Assembly (NCBI GenBank): GCA_002382975.1
Contig: DFTB01000001.1
Coordinates: 1-42,264, forward strand
From: Fibrobacter sp. UBA4223
GTDB taxonomy: Bacteria; Fibrobacterota; Fibrobacteria; Fibrobacterales; Fibrobacteraceae
DNA: 42,264 nucleotides
Direction of reading: 5' to 3'
Below the pieces are notes generated by a model. The model did no database searches, was not told the DNA's origin, and worked only from the letters and a program-made list of their open reading frames with translations. Below, in pieces: positions 23,593 through 31,318 of the stretch. The translations under genes were made by a program, and so were the position numbers. How positions within the stretch are numbered: the stretch's first letter is position 1; every line of letters begins with the position of its first letter.

Positions 23593-24858
23593 CTACATGT
23601 TGCTGAAGATCTGGAATCCACTGTAGGCTTCTTGACCGTGTTCGCTTTGGTCGAGACCGCGAAGTTCTTGTCTTTCAGTAACGCGCAGGCCGATAGTCTT
23701 CTTGATGACGAAGAATATCAGGCTAGCGCCGGCGAAGCAGGGCAGGGCGTAGGCGGCAACACCGATGAGCTGCGTGAGCACGCTGTAGTCGCCGGTCATG
23801 TCGAAGATACCCACGGCGAGAGTTCCCCACACGCCGTTCACCAGGTGAACAGAGAGGGCACCGACCGGGTCGTCCAAGTGCAGACGGTCGAACATGAACA
23901 CCGCACCCACAACCAGCACGCCAGCGATAGCGCCGATAATCCAGGAGGAGAGCGGGGTTACCACGTCGGCACCGGCAGTGATGGCAACGAGACCGGCAAG
24001 GCAGCCGTTCAAGGCCATAGTGGCGTCGGGCTTCTTGGAGACGATCCAGCTGGTGAGTGTCGCGGTAATGATGCCTGCAACGGCGGCGAGGTTCGTGGTC
24101 ACCAAAATCCAGCTAGTAGCCTTCGGGTCGCCAGAGAGAGCGGAACCGGCGTTGAATCCCCACCAACCGAACCACAGCATGAACACGCCGATGGTAGCGA
24201 GCGGAATGTTGTGAGCCGGAATGGCATGCACCTTGCCGCCCACATACTTGCCGATACGGGGTCCAAGAATCATCACGCCAGCAAGCGCTGCCCACCCACC
24301 TACGGAGTGCACCAGGGTAGAACCGGCCAGGTCATGGAAACCGTGTGCACCGAGGGTAGAAAGCCAGCCGCCGCCCCATGTCCAGCTACCCACGATGGGA
24401 TAGACAAAGGCCACGTAGATGACGGTGAAGATGAGGAAGGAGTGGAGCTTCACGCGTTCAGCGACAGCGCCCGAGACGATGGTGGCTGCGGTGGCGGCGA
24501 ACATGGCCTGGAAAAGCCAGTCTGCAAACAACGTAAAGTGGCCGTTGTAGGCGGCGGTGAAGCTGTCCGGGTTAGCCCAATCGCCGATACCCAGGCCTGC
24601 GAATCCGAGAATCCCGTTGAAGGTTCCCGGATACATGAGGCCAAAGCCCAGCAGGGCATACATGGTGATGCCGATGGCGGGGACCGCGATGTTCTTGAAC
24701 GCGACGTTCGCCGAGCACTTGGCCCGCACAAGACCCGCTTCAACGCAGGCGAAACCGAGACCCATGATGAACACCAGCATGGCGCTGATCATGATCCAGA
24801 TGTTTTCTGTCATAAAGATGGCGTCGCTGACAGGTACGACTTGTGTAACTTCGTTCAT
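23593..24858 (-). CDS. amt: Ammonium transporter
   Basis: A 421-residue Amt/Mep/Rh channel with about 11 membrane helices that carries ammonium across the inner membrane. The conserved pore features are DLAGSTLVHSVGGWAALAG (first pore His) and GALSVHLVNGVWGTLAVG (second). The N-terminal stretch before ENIWIMISAMLVFIMGLGF is short and not an obvious signal peptide. It follows glnK on the same strand with a 115-bp gap and no promoter of its own that I can see. The PII protein GlnK normally plugs this channel. Confidence 0.95.
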   Translation of the reverse strand: MNEVTQVVPVSDAIFMTENIWIMISAMLVFIMGLGFACVEAGLVRAKCSANVAFKNIAVPAIGITMYALLGFGLMYPGTFNGILGFAGLGIGDWANPDSFTAAYNGHFTLFADWLFQAMFAATAATIVSGAVAERVKLHSFLIFTVIYVAFVYPIVGSWTWGGGWLSTLGAHGFHDLAGSTLVHSVGGWAALAGVMILGPRIGKYVGGKVHAIPAHNIPLATIGVFMLWFGWWGFNAGSALSGDPKATSWILVTTNLAAVAGIITATLTSWIVSKKPDATMALNGCLAGLVAITAGADVVTPLSSWIIGAIAGVLVVGAVFMFDRLHLDDPVGALSVHLVNGVWGTLAVGIFDMTGDYSVLTQLIGVAAYALPCFAGASLIFFVIKKTIGLRVTERQELRGLDQSEHGQEAYSGFQIFSNM

Positions 24859-24892
24859 TGGTAAAATTCCTCTTGAAAAATTGTTGTTAGGG

Positions 24893-24971
24893 GATAGGAT
24901 TTAGGATCTAGGATCTAGGGGTGAATGTAGGGCGAAAAATCACTAGCCTCTAAATCCTAGTCTCTAGCCCC
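24893..24971. repeat. Imperfect inverted CTAGG-rich repeats between glnK and amt
   Basis: TAGGATTTAGGATCTAGGATCTAGGGG faces CCTCTAAATCCTAGTCTCTAGCCCC (each read in parts), so the glnK-amt mRNA could form a long imperfect hairpin. This may set the glnK to amt ratio. Confidence 0.6.
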
Positions 24972-24973
24972 TT

Positions 24974-25315
24974 TTATCCAATCGCCTCCGGCCCAGTTTC
25001 TCCGGTGCGGATGCGGATGCACTGTTCGAGGCTGGTGACAAAAATCTTGCCGTCGCCGATTTCGCCGGAGCGCGCCCCCTTGATGATGGCGTCGATACAG
25101 GGCTGCACGAATTCGTCGTTTACTGCGATCTTGAGGCAAATCTTCTTGAGCAAATTCACCTCGGTCACCACACCGCGGAAGCGCTGGTTATAGCCCTTCT
25201 GCTGGCCGCAGCCGAGCACGTTGGTTACTGACATCTTGAAAATGTTGTTTTCGTAAAGCGCTTGCTTCACGAGATTGAGTCGTTCGGGTTGGATATAAGC
25301 CGTAACGAGTTTCAT
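24974..25315 (-). CDS. glnK: PII-family nitrogen regulator without the uridylylation tyrosine
   Basis: A 113-residue PII protein, identified by its C-terminal IGDGKIFV and IRIRTGETG motifs and by its link to amt. Residue-by-residue alignment with E. coli GlnB from Met1 puts Gln38-Gln39-Lys40-Gly41 in register, and the T-loop reads [18 protein letters not shown]. Position 51 is Thr instead of Tyr and position 46 is Phe. Regulation by GlnD-type uridylylation is therefore not expected. Control by ATP/ADP and 2-oxoglutarate binding remains possible. The start MKLVTAYI is chosen because the frame upstream lies in the leader. It is transcribed from the sigma-54 promoter at 25367-25382. Confidence 0.93.
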   Translation of the reverse strand: MKLVTAYIQPERLNLVKQALYENNIFKMSVTNVLGCGQQKGYNQRFRGVVTEVNLLKKICLKIAVNDEFVQPCIDAIIKGARSGEIGDGKIFVTSLEQCIRIRTGETGPEAIG

Positions 25316-25366
25316 GGCGCTTGTCCTTGTTTTCATTCCAAGGAATTTTGGAATTCGCGCCATATA

Positions 25367-25382
25367 TGCAAAGAGCGTGCCA
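25367..25382 (-). promoter_or_regulatory. Sigma-54 promoter of glnK-amt
   Basis: Minus-strand TGGCACGCTCTTTGCA with GG and GC 10 bp apart, 52 bp before the glnK start. Confidence 0.9.
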
Positions 25383-25454
25383 AAAAAGAGAAATGCGCGA
25401 AATTTCGCGAAAAACGGCGAAATCGCGGGGAAAATGAAAGAAAACTGCGCTGGC

Positions 25455-25505
25455 TTTACGGATAATGTTTTACGTTTATTGAATAATATTCAATAAACGT
25501 AAAAT
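25455..25505 (-). promoter_or_regulatory. Candidate enhancer cluster of glnK, with a long palindrome
   Basis: TTTACGGATAATG at 25455 is followed by a near-perfect palindrome at about 25469-25504 (TTTACGTTTATTGAAT facing ATTCAATAAACGTAAA). It lies about 75-120 bp upstream of the glnK sigma-54 promoter. It could also end the GNAT transcript, but the T-run is poor. Confidence 0.5.
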
Positions 25506-25566
25506 CCCGGCCGCGCAAGGACAGGGTGTGACGAATAAAGTAATCTTGTTTTTTTGCGGAAGAAAA

Positions 25567-26046
25567 TTAAAGCTCGTGATAGTACGGGCAGATATTTTCG
25601 TAATGCCCGTCCTTCATTCTGAATCCATTCGGGATGGTTCCGAGCTGGACAAATCCAAGACGCTCGTACAGGTGCCGCGCATGCGTGTTGCTTTCGACGA
25701 CGGCGTTGAACTGCAAGACGCCGAAGCCGTGTTTTTTGGCCTGTTCCAGGCAGTCCTTCACCAGTTTTTCGCCGATATGCTTGCCCCTGGATTCCGAAGC
25801 GACTGCGTAGCTCGCATTTGAAATGTGCCCGCAACGGCCCACATTGTTCGGGTGCAGAATGTATAGCCCGTAAATCTTGCCGTCCTCGACCGCGACGGCG
25901 CAGTAGGTCTGTGCGGCAAAGAACTGCCTGCCGGTTTCGGGCGTGAGCAAGTCCTCTTGCGGGAAGGCGATGCCGTCTTCGACCACCTCGTTCCAGATGC
26001 GGATCATTGCCGCAAGGTCCATTTCGTTGTATTGCCTGATAAGCAT
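25567..26046 (-). CDS. GNAT-family N-acetyltransferase
   Basis: A 159-residue single-domain GNAT protein resembling the phosphinothricin/phosphonate-type group: IRQYNEMDLAAMIRIWNEVV, then ASYAVASESRGKHIGEKLV (acetyl-CoA pyrophosphate loop), CLEQAKKHGFGVLQFNAVV and HARHLYERLGFVQLGTIPNG. Substrate cannot be told from sequence. It lies at the border between the nitrogen cluster and the accessory island. Confidence 0.85.
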   Translation of the reverse strand: MLIRQYNEMDLAAMIRIWNEVVEDGIAFPQEDLLTPETGRQFFAAQTYCAVAVEDGKIYGLYILHPNNVGRCGHISNASYAVASESRGKHIGEKLVKDCLEQAKKHGFGVLQFNAVVESNTHARHLYERLGFVQLGTIPNGFRMKDGHYENICPYYHEL

Positions 26047-26126
26047 AGTGGGGAATATAGAAAACTTTCGCTTTCGCAGAAAAGACCTGTTTTATGAGGC
26101 TGGGTCTCTGAACTTACAGAAAATGG

Positions 26127-26274
26127 GCGTTCCCGCACATATATGTGCGGTCGGGCTATATTCTAGGGGCAATTGCCTGCGCTTACGCTTGTCGCTTGCC
26201 TCCTAGAACCAAGCCCCGCTACGCGGGTCTTGTCCCCAAGGGGTCACGCTTCGCAAGCTCGCTATCCCTAACGC
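26127..26274 (+). repeat. Family B structured repeat, copy 1
   Basis: Begins GCGTTCCCGCACATATATG and ends CTATCCCTAACGC, so the ends GCGTT/AACGC pair. Inside are the CCGCACATA/TATGTGCGG palindrome, a GGGCTATATT block, a stem TTCTAGG/CCTAGAA, the hairpin CCCGC-TAC-GCGGG and CCCC-AA-GGGG. It ends 5 bp from the stop of the toxin pseudogene. Confidence 0.9.
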
Positions 26275-26279
26275 GGATG

Positions 26280-26558
26280 CTACTTCTTAAACGAGTCCGA
26301 ATGTGTTCCCATGCGGACCATTTCTAAAATAAGTTCGTTTTCTTGAATGCGATAGATGACTACCAAATCAGGATGCAGGTGGAAATCCCGATGGTTTCTC
26401 CTGTTGTTGGATAACTAGTGATCCTTGTATTTCGGATCAAGTTCTTCTCTATTGCGAAGTTTGTTTACGATTGCTTCGAATTCGGACAAATCATAGCCAC
26501 GTTTCTGGGCAAGTTTGTAATCTTTCTTGAACTGGTTCGTAAACCGTAAATCAAGCAT
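26280..26558 (-). pseudogene. YafQ/RelE-type toxin with an in-frame TAG
   Basis: The minus strand from ATG 26558 reads MLDLRFTNQFKKDYKLAQKR, then GYDLSEFEAIVNKL, DPKYKDH, TAG, LSNNRRNHRDFHLHPDL, VVIYRIQENELILEMVRMGT and HSDSFKK. The TAG is codon 48 (26415-26417), where the relative at 34543 has a serine (RDHSLSGNW). The catalytic-region residues after the stop (RNHRDFHLHPDLVVIYR) are intact, which points to a recent mutation. ATG overlaps the antitoxin stop by 8 bp. Confidence 0.85.
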
Positions 26559-26757
26559 TCAAAGCCGCCATGAAATCGCTGGTATTCTTGTAAACGGGGC
26601 TGAGATTTTTCCCGGCTTCGCTTTCTGCCATAACCTTGGCGGTGAGATCGTTCGGTTCTTCTTCAGATGTTTCCATATAGATATCCTTGCGAAGTTGCAA
26701 CAAACTCTCTATAACGCTCAAAAACGGCATATCGACATTTCTCAAGGTAACAATCAT
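26551..26757 (-). CDS. Antitoxin partner of the broken YafQ-like toxin
   Basis: A 68-residue protein (MIVTLRNVDMPFLSVIESLL, then an acidic middle ETSEEEPNDLTAKVMAESE and a C-terminal FMAALNA). GGAGG lies just before the ATG and TATATT about 30 bp upstream. Gene order antitoxin-toxin with overlap is that of dinJ-yafQ modules. The N-terminal DNA-binding segment is not clearly a known type. Confidence 0.7.
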   Translation of the reverse strand: MIVTLRNVDMPFLSVIESLLQLRKDIYMETSEEEPNDLTAKVMAESEAGKNLSPVYKNTSDFMAALNA

Positions 26758-27309
26758 AATTTACCTCCGTTTTCAAGACTAATATACATTTTTCTGATTA
26801 AAAACGCAAGTTTGGGGTGGTTTGGCGTTTAAATAAGGCTGTTTTTCGCCAAAAGATGGGCTTGCGTTAATCCCAAGGTGTTGTAAAAATTTATATTTCC
26901 ATTGACATAATGAATTAGAGTAGTACTCTTGTTCCCGCTTTGAAAAGTCTGGAACTTTCGTGGGGCGTAAGCCTTGCTATCTGGGAAGAAGACGAACGCT
27001 CACACCGATCGGGTGTGGGTCGTTGGGCGTTTGCCCGCGGCTATATTCTGCCTTTGGTGGCAGACGATTGCCGTTGCGCTTAAGATAGCGGGTTTACCAG
27101 AGCCTTCAAAGCATAAGCCGAGCGACACCATGCCTTTTTTTGTTTCCCGAAAAAAGTATGGATCGCAGAGATGGGCATTCTGGAGTGTAGCCGAAGGCGA
27201 AACGATAGAATCCATTGAATTTGTTGTTAGCTGAATGCGGACAACCTCTGACGGCTTATCGAATAAGACCGCTGCTCGAAGACAGCCTTTGGCTGAATGG
27301 TCTTGAAAA
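26758..27309. other. Intergenic stretch with possible gene remnants
   Basis: No complete gene is supported. It contains the divergent antitoxin promoter, a CACACC-GATC-GGTGTG hairpin near 27000, and a GGGCGTTTGCCCGCGGCTATATTC-like fragment (in parts) that resembles the start of family B. Two short frames (SLELSWGVSLAIWEEDE near 26950; MPFFVSRKKYGSQRWAFWSV from 27130) look like protein N-termini, possibly of a phosphopantetheinyl transferase, but nothing more is recognisable. Confidence 0.4.
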
Positions 27310-27942
27310 ATGAAAACAGGTGACTTTTTTTCGACAGTGAAAGAGTTTGAACTAGCTCTTGGGGACAAGTTCCCTAAGAAGGGCTTTTTGACAGGTGGAT
27401 TTATCGAGCACTTGACTAGACTCCCTGATTACAGTTGTGCCAAACAAGTTTTTTATGCGACGACATTTCCGAATGGAACCCTAAAGCGTTGGAACGAATT
27501 TCATGGGGTGACGAAGGCGGATGTCTTTGCAAATTTGAAAGACTTGCAATGGCTGCTGAAGAAAACAAAAATTGTGCATGAGATATATTCACCTTTGCGA
27601 GAGCCTCAAAAACCCGGGGCAGAGGAATATAATTGCAAATATCAACCAGAAAACATTATTCAGAAAGGCTTCACGAAGCGTCTGATTTTTGGAGTGTTTC
27701 GCGAGTGTAAGCCACAGTATGTCTTCTTGGGCGTGTATGAACTTGATAAAGGTGCGTCTCTAGCATTTAAGAATGCTAACGGCTATAGCGTGGATCCTGC
27801 GTCTTTTCCGAGTAATTCAATTGTTGCTGTAATGCGAACAAATTCTGCTTTCCCCCAGAATGACATAGCCGCAATTCAGTCAAACCTAATCACTTATCCT
27901 CATTGTGTCTGGAAACGGGTTTCAGACGAGTGGGGTGAGTAA
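27310..27942 (+). CDS. Hypothetical protein, first gene of the FISUC-linked operon
   Basis: A 210-residue protein with no signal peptide. The N-terminal part reads FEHLTRL-like helices (GGFIEHLTRLPDYSCAKQVF). The C-terminal half contains KRLIFGVFRECKPQYVFLGV followed by YELDKGASLAF and ends VWKRVSDEWGE. The pattern of a strand pair followed by a terminal W-K-R-V-S recalls beta-barrel PUA/SRA-like domains attached to restriction-type proteins, but this is a weak resemblance. Low GC. It ends 20 bp before the next gene, so it is probably cotranscribed. Confidence 0.6.
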   Translation: MKTGDFFSTVKEFELALGDKFPKKGFLTGGFIEHLTRLPDYSCAKQVFYATTFPNGTLKRWNEFHGVTKADVFANLKDLQWLLKKTKIVHEIYSPLREPQKPGAEEYNCKYQPENIIQKGFTKRLIFGVFRECKPQYVFLGVYELDKGASLAFKNANGYSVDPASFPSNSIVAVMRTNSAFPQNDIAAIQSNLITYPHCVWKRVSDEWGE

Positions 27943-27962
27943 ACATAATTGAGGAAATATTT

Positions 27963-28505
27963 ATGGCTCAAAAAAAAGCGACAATTATAAAAGTTTCCGA
28001 TGATAAAGCTTCTATCGGAATGGAAGATGGCTCCTTCTTTGATGTCAGCAGAAAAGAATTGGATTTTACGCCAAAAATCGGTGATGATGTTTCTGTGTTT
28101 TCCAGCGGAGACCTTGTGATTGTGACCAAGGTAAATGTTGTTGAAGAGAAGAAGGCAGACGTTGCTGCTGTTAAACCTATACAAAATTCTTTAAATACAA
28201 ATAACAACAATACATTTAACCCTAATGGAAATGTATTCAATTTTGGAATTGAAGAACAATCAGAATTGAATACGGGAAAAAACTTGTATGCTATTTTTTG
28301 CTTGTTGGGTGGGGTGTTTGGATTAGCTATGCTTGCTTATATTGTTCTCCTTCTTTTATCTGAAGATTTTTGCGATTTTATAGTTGAAGAACTTGGTCTT
28401 TCTTACGGATGTGGCATATGGTGCTGTCTTATGTTAGGCACGAGTCTATTTGGTTATTTGGCGAAAGAGTCTGGAAAAAAAATCGGATTATCTATAGAGG
28501 ATTAA
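27963..28505 (+). CDS. Membrane protein with one copy of the repeated ~50-aa domain
   Basis: Residues ~4-55 form the domain shared by three genes here: ATIIKVSDDKASIGMEDGSF, then FDVSRKELDFTPKIGDDVSV. A low-complexity Asn-rich linker (NTNNNNTFNPNGNVFNFG) follows. Two membrane segments complete it (AIFCLLGGVFGLAMLAYIVL and GIWCCLMLGTSLFGYLA). GAGGAAA precedes the ATG. Length 180. With no signal peptide the repeated domain should face the cytoplasm. Function unknown. Confidence 0.75.
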   Translation: MAQKKATIIKVSDDKASIGMEDGSFFDVSRKELDFTPKIGDDVSVFSSGDLVIVTKVNVVEEKKADVAAVKPIQNSLNTNNNNTFNPNGNVFNFGIEEQSELNTGKNLYAIFCLLGGVFGLAMLAYIVLLLLSEDFCDFIVEELGLSYGCGIWCCLMLGTSLFGYLAKESGKKIGLSIED

Positions 28506-28508
28506 TTT

Positions 28509-29279
28509 ATGGCTAAAAATCAGGGGACAATTATTAAAATTGCAGATAATGTTATTTCTGTCGGATTGACTGATGGAACCTTCTTTGATATTAGTATAAG
28601 TGAACTAGATTTTTCGCCGTCAGTTGGAGACCAAGTTAACGTATTTAGCAATGGTGAAGCCAAGATAATCACCAAGATTGACAACGGAAACAGATTTTCA
28701 CCTTCAGGTGGTGACAAGGAATCTCATAATGCGGCAAAAATAACAAATGAAGCAAACATTCTAGATCTTCAGGGTCCCCAAATCGTATGTCCCAAATGCT
28801 ATAATTCTTGTTACGAATTTTCTAAAACTTGCCCATTTTGTGGGTATGTGTTTCCTTCAGTAGGAAAACGCATCTTGATTGCATTATGCATCGCCATTCC
28901 TATCATAGCAGTGATGTTTCTTATAAAACAATGCAGCGAACCCGCAAAGGTTGAGATGAATGTGTCGATTACGGAATTGCATAATGAATTTGTTCAACAT
29001 GAAATTCGAGCAGGAAAAAAATATAATGGCAAACGAATAGGGATTAGTGGCTGTGTTGGGGATATTGACGGGACTTATGGAGAATATAATATGATAGTTA
29101 ATATTGAAGAATGTGGTAGATGGTTCCCAAGTAGTATTCCTGCTTCCATGAAAAGAAACCAGAAAGATAAGATTGCCAAACTAAATAAGGGTATGCGTAT
29201 TAGAGTTGAGTGTACAATTGTGGATGGCGGTGACTGGATGGGGATCAAAACAAAAAATTGTATCATATCAAACAACTAA
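28509..29279 (+). CDS. Repeated-domain protein with zinc ribbon, membrane helix and OB-like C-terminus
   Basis: 256 residues. The shared domain is at ~5-56 (GTIIKIADNVISVGLTDGTF, FDISISELDFSPSVGDQVNV). A four-Cys ribbon follows (CPKCYNSCYEFSKTCPFCGY), then a helix (ILIALCIAIPIIAVMFLI). The C-terminal region (KRIGISGCVGDIDGTYGEY, then KLNKGMRIRVECTIVDGGDW) resembles the tRNA_anti-like OB fold. It starts 3 bp after the preceding stop. The architecture suggests a membrane-bound sensor or binding protein, without a specific ligand. Confidence 0.7.
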   Translation: MAKNQGTIIKIADNVISVGLTDGTFFDISISELDFSPSVGDQVNVFSNGEAKIITKIDNGNRFSPSGGDKESHNAAKITNEANILDLQGPQIVCPKCYNSCYEFSKTCPFCGYVFPSVGKRILIALCIAIPIIAVMFLIKQCSEPAKVEMNVSITELHNEFVQHEIRAGKKYNGKRIGISGCVGDIDGTYGEYNMIVNIEECGRWFPSSIPASMKRNQKDKIAKLNKGMRIRVECTIVDGGDWMGIKTKNCIISNN

Positions 29280-29295
29280 GGAAGAGAATATTTTT

Positions 29296-31227
29296 ATGTC
29301 TTACAAAATATTTCGCGTTTTAAATGGCGTTGTTTCTATTGCTTCTAGCGATGGAACTTTTTTCAATGTTCCTGAGAAGGATTTTGATTTTGAGCCTCAA
29401 AAAGGTGATGTCGTTCAATGTTTTAAAAATGGTGAACGAATGATAATTAATAAGCAAACAGAGGGCCTTTCGTCTCAGGTAGTTAAGGGTTCTATGACAG
29501 ACCCTCGTGATGGAAAAGTTTACGAGACTGTTGAAATTGGTTCGCACATCTGGTTGGCTGAAAATTTGAGCTATAAAACTTCAGACAGCCTGTGTTATGA
29601 TAATGACGAGGAAAATGCAAAAAAATATGGTAGACTTTATAAGTTTGGCGATGCGAAAAATGCATGTCCTCCTGGCTGGCATTTACCTTCAAGTAATGAA
29701 ATTGAAAGCTTGGTCCATGCCGTAGGTGACATGTCTATTGCCGGTAAATCACTAAAATCTGTAAGTGGTTGGCAAAGTGAAGAAGGACAAAGTAAAAAAA
29801 ATCTTGATTCTGTTGGTTTTTCAGCTCTTCCAGCAGGATTTTTCTTGCCCGACGATGACCCAGAAGAAAATCCCTTCGGTTGCATAGGTAAAGAATCTAT
29901 TATATGGTTTGATTCGGGAAGTATCTATTTGTATCATGATAGTGATTGTGTTGATATAGACTTTGATGATAATGAATGCGATGATTCTTTTTGTTCAGTT
30001 CGTTGTGTAAAAGACGAAACATATTATAAAATTATCCGAGTTGTAAATGGTGTTGCGTCTGTAGCGTCAAATAGCGGTGACGTTTTTAACATTTCTGTGA
30101 ATGAATTAGATTTTGAGCCTAAAACAGGAGATGAAGTCCTTTGCTTTAAGAATGGGGAACAGATTCTTGTTGTTGCAAAAAATTTTGTACCTGCAAAAAC
30201 AGGGACGAATGACCAATCACAGGATAATCCGAAGGATGCGTTTAAAATTATACGTGTTTTGAATGGTGTTGCATCTGTAGCATCAAGTAGCGGAGATGTT
30301 TTGAATGTTCCTGTAGATGAACTTGATTTTGAACCTAAAGTTGGTGATGATGTTCAGTGTTTTAGAAATGGCGAGGATGTGATTGTTCTTAAGGATGTTG
30401 CTACTCCTTGTAACCAGAAACAGACACCAAACACAATTTCGAAAAACGAATCTCCTTCAAATTTGCAAGCAAGTGCTGAAATCTCCACAGACTCTAAAAC
30501 AAACCTCCAGGGGATTGAAAAAATTACTCCTATAGAAAATCCGTTTGCAGAAGAGCTTGCTGAAAAAAAATCCAAACTGCCTTGGATTATTGGAATAATA
30601 ATTTTGCTTTTGGGCATCCTTTTGGGATGCATCCAATTGAATAAGGATAATAGTAGTGTTTCCAAAGATGCAAATACCGATTCTCACGAAGGATCAACAT
30701 ATAAAAGGTCAATGACTGATTCTCGTGATGGAAAAACGTATAAGACTGTAAAAATTGGTTCGCAAATTTGGATGGCCGAAAACCTGAATTTCAGAACGAA
30801 TGATAGCTGGTGCAAGGACAATAAGGAGTCAAATTGTTCCAAATATGGTCGGCTTTATACATGGAATGCTGCGATAAAGGCGTGCCCGAGCGGTTGGCAC
30901 TTGCCGAGCAATGTGGAATTTGAAACATTGTTCACCGCAGTGGGTGGTGAAATCACCGCTGGCAAAATGTTGAAGTCCCAGAGCGGGTGGTATGATAATG
31001 GAAATGGCATCGATGCCTATGGATTCTCCGCGCTCCCCGCGGGCTTCCGCAATCCCCCTTCTCTCGGCGGCTTCACCGTTTTGGGATACTTCGCGGACTT
31101 CTGGAGTGCCACGGAGAAATATAACAAGGCGTACAAAATGTGCCTGCGCTACCTCAACGACTTTGCTAGCTTGAGCGGCTTCGAGAGCAAGGACTACGCT
31201 ATCTCCGTTCGTTGCCTTAGGGACTAG
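29296..31227 (+). CDS. FISUC (Fibrobacter major paralogous) domain protein with three copies of the repeated domain
   Basis: 643 residues. Order: repeated domain 1 (~3-54), FISUC domain 1 (~66-240; DPRDGKVYETVEIGSHIWLA, CPPGWHLPS, GFSALPAGF, CSVRCVKD), repeated domains 2 (~243-295) and 3 (~315-368), a linker, one membrane helix (~429-449, WIIGIIILLLGILLG) and FISUC domain 2 (~471-643; DSRDGKTYKTVKIGSQIWMA, CPSGWHLPS, GFSALPAGFR, ISVRCLRD). FISUC domains are abundant in Fibrobacter surface proteins. Here no N-terminal signal is present, so one FISUC copy would lie on each side of the membrane. The codon use shifts to higher GC near the 3' end (30960-31227), suggesting a recombined FISUC end. 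Confidence 0.85.
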   Translation: MSYKIFRVLNGVVSIASSDGTFFNVPEKDFDFEPQKGDVVQCFKNGERMIINKQTEGLSSQVVKGSMTDPRDGKVYETVEIGSHIWLAENLSYKTSDSLCYDNDEENAKKYGRLYKFGDAKNACPPGWHLPSSNEIESLVHAVGDMSIAGKSLKSVSGWQSEEGQSKKNLDSVGFSALPAGFFLPDDDPEENPFGCIGKESIIWFDSGSIYLYHDSDCVDIDFDDNECDDSFCSVRCVKDETYYKIIRVVNGVASVASNSGDVFNISVNELDFEPKTGDEVLCFKNGEQILVVAKNFVPAKTGTNDQSQDNPKDAFKIIRVLNGVASVASSSGDVLNVPVDELDFEPKVGDDVQCFRNGEDVIVLKDVATPCNQKQTPNTISKNESPSNLQASAEISTDSKTNLQGIEKITPIENPFAEELAEKKSKLPWIIGIIILLLGILLGCIQLNKDNSSVSKDANTDSHEGSTYKRSMTDSRDGKTYKTVKIGSQIWMAENLNFRTNDSWCKDNKESNCSKYGRLYTWNAAIKACPSGWHLPSNVEFETLFTAVGGEITAGKMLKSQSGWYDNGNGIDAYGFSALPAGFRNPPSLGGFTVLGYFADFWSATEKYNKAYKMCLRYLNDFASLSGFESKDYAISVRCLRD

Positions 31228-31318
31228 GGGACTAAAATTCGCTCTGGGTAAAAAAAGTATCAGAATTTTCAAAAAGACTTAAACAACCATTGACCCCCCA
31301 AAAAAAGGATTACTAAAA

